Source: Rheinheimera nanhaiensis E407-8
GTDB taxonomy: Bacteria; Pseudomonadota; Gammaproteobacteria; Enterobacterales; Alteromonadaceae
DNA length: 64,000 nt
Assembly: GCF_000296695.1 (NCBI RefSeq)
Contig: NZ_BAFK01000009.1
Span: forward strand, 62,001 to 126,000
Direction: 5' to 3'
Shown here piece after piece: positions 63,309 through 64,000 of the stretch. The notes beneath the pieces are model-generated. The model had not been told where the DNA came from. It did not search any database and was given only the letters and a program-made list of their open reading frames with translations. Both the position numbers and the translations under genes were made by a program. Every line of letters begins with the position of its first letter. The first letter of the stretch is position 1.

Positions 63309-63815
63309 ATGAATACACCTGCAAAAAGTAAAGGCTTAGACCGGATCGACTTAAGTATTCTCGACACCCTGCAACGCGACGGCCGTATTGCCAATGTTGA
63401 TCTGGCAAAAAAGGTGAATTTAAGTGCCAGCCCCTGCATTGACCGGGTAAAGCGGCTGGAGAAAGAAGGCTATATCGATGGCTTTGGCGCACGGTTAAAT
63501 GCCGCTAAGCTGGGTTTTGGCACCGCAGCCTTTATTCAGGTGACGCTGGACAGGACGACCAGTGAGGTATTTGATAAATTCCGCGATGCGGTGGTGCAAA
63601 TTCCGCAGGTGGCAGAATGCCATATGGTCGCCGGCGGCTTTGACTACTTGCTAAAACTGCGGCTGCCGAATATGGACGCCTACCGCAGTATACTGGCATT
63701 AATTGTCGATTTGCCCGGCGTAGCACAAACCCATACTTATGTGGTGATTGAACAGGTGAAAAACGATGCGGGTTTGCCGATTAAGCCGACCGAAAGCCCG
63801 CCGGCAGCGGGCTAA
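63309..63815 (+). CDS. Lrp/AsnC-family transcriptional regulator, probable activator of putA
   Basis: A 168-residue regulator: N-terminal HTH (GLDRIDLSILDTLQRDGRIANVDLAKKVNLSASPCIDRVKRLEKEGYIDGF, about 10-65), then the RAM ligand-binding domain with the GGFDYLLKLRL and LPGVAQTHTYVVIEQVK blocks. Divergently placed next to putA, it probably senses proline and activates putA, as Lrp-type PutR proteins do in other Proteobacteria. This fits the lack of a DNA-binding domain in PutA here. A TATAAT at 63266-63271 is the likely -10 of its own promoter. Confidence 0.9.
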   Translation: MNTPAKSKGLDRIDLSILDTLQRDGRIANVDLAKKVNLSASPCIDRVKRLEKEGYIDGFGARLNAAKLGFGTAAFIQVTLDRTTSEVFDKFRDAVVQIPQVAECHMVAGGFDYLLKLRLPNMDAYRSILALIVDLPGVAQTHTYVVIEQVKNDAGLPIKPTESPPAAG

Positions 63816-63825
63816 CGCGGGCAGG

Positions 63826-64000
63826 TTACATCCAACGCTCGCTGTTGCGGCGCTTAGGGATCAGCAGCGGTAACACTAAACCAAAGATCAGGCCAGCCAG
63901 CAAAATTAACGAGCCCAGTACCATGGGTTTTTCCCAAATCGAACTTTGGGTGTTTTCCAACTGCACTTTTAACTGCTCGTAAGCGCGGTTGGCTTGCTGC
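63826..64000 (-). CDS. SH3-domain membrane protein, YgiM-like (5' end outside window)
   Basis: Only the last 57 residues are present. They hold the end of a coiled coil (QQANRAYEQLKVQLENTQSS), one membrane helix (MVLGSLILLAGLIFGLVLPLL) and the basic tail IPKRRNSERWM, the characteristic C-terminus of the periplasmic SH3 domain protein family (TIGR04211, E. coli YgiM). In E. coli ygiM is next to cca; here the GspA/B, HD-GYP and putA/lrp genes lie between them. Convergent with the Lrp gene. Confidence 0.75.
   Translation of the reverse strand, partial: QQANRAYEQLKVQLENTQSSIWEKPMVLGSLILLAGLIFGLVLPLLIPKRRNSERWM

Overview
The window looks like the chromosome of a gammaproteobacterium related to the Rheinheimera / Alishewanella / Arsukibacterium group. 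This placement is an inference from protein similarity and gene order (gmk-rpoZ-spoT; rpsU-dnaG-rpoD next to tsaD, plsY, folB, folK, uppP and cca; recC-recB-recD) and from the GC-rich, CAG/CTG-rich coding style. No rRNA or other decisive marker is present.

Layout. 1-2677: the stringent-response end of a gmk-rpoZ-spoT operon (spoT runs off the left edge). 2889-10193: a DUF4442 hotdog protein, a large periplasmic-propeller diguanylate cyclase, a Gcr-family multi-membrane protein and dipeptidase PepD. 10299-11025: a YefM/YoeB toxin-antitoxin module with a duplicated operator, then a 114-bp nested palindrome. 11049-17515 (minus strand): an M14 zinc hydrolase, an AT-rich probable glycosyltransferase, an ABC-F ATPase and the haem-binding cis/trans fatty-acid isomerase. 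17665-26661: recC, recB and recD, overlapping or nearly so. 26686-35983: gabD, an EamA exporter, and a TetR-controlled RND efflux operon with three visible operator copies around its promoter.

36063-43771 is accessory DNA. It opens with three AT-rich minus-strand genes, each followed by a 72-73-bp attC-like site, and the first gene starts just after a perfect integron core site. This is best read as an integron cassette array with no integrase in view. It continues with a second YefM/YoeB module, a putative regulator, an SRPBCC protein, and a three-gene set made of a secreted Sel1 protein, a glycine-zipper pore-former-like protein and a small membrane protein that could be its immunity partner.

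44040-47141: a LysE exporter, a DUF502 protein, a GAF-PAS protein, and tRNA-Ile2(CAU). Directly downstream of the tRNA are five 127-bp tandem repeats, each carrying the last 16 nt of the tRNA. 47294-56253: the macromolecular synthesis operon (rpsU, dnaG, rpoD, with the expected internal terminator) and the divergent tsaD / plsY / folB-folK-uppP / cca cluster. 56353-64000: an orphan GspA/GspB pair, a degenerate HD-GYP protein, a PutA without its DNA-binding domain facing a divergent Lrp-type regulator, and the end of a YgiM-like SH3 protein.

The most unusual items are the tRNA-Ile2 repeat array (formally like the tyrT/rtT repeats of E. coli), the integrase-less cassette array, the palindrome after the first toxin gene, and the candidate pore-former/immunity pair.
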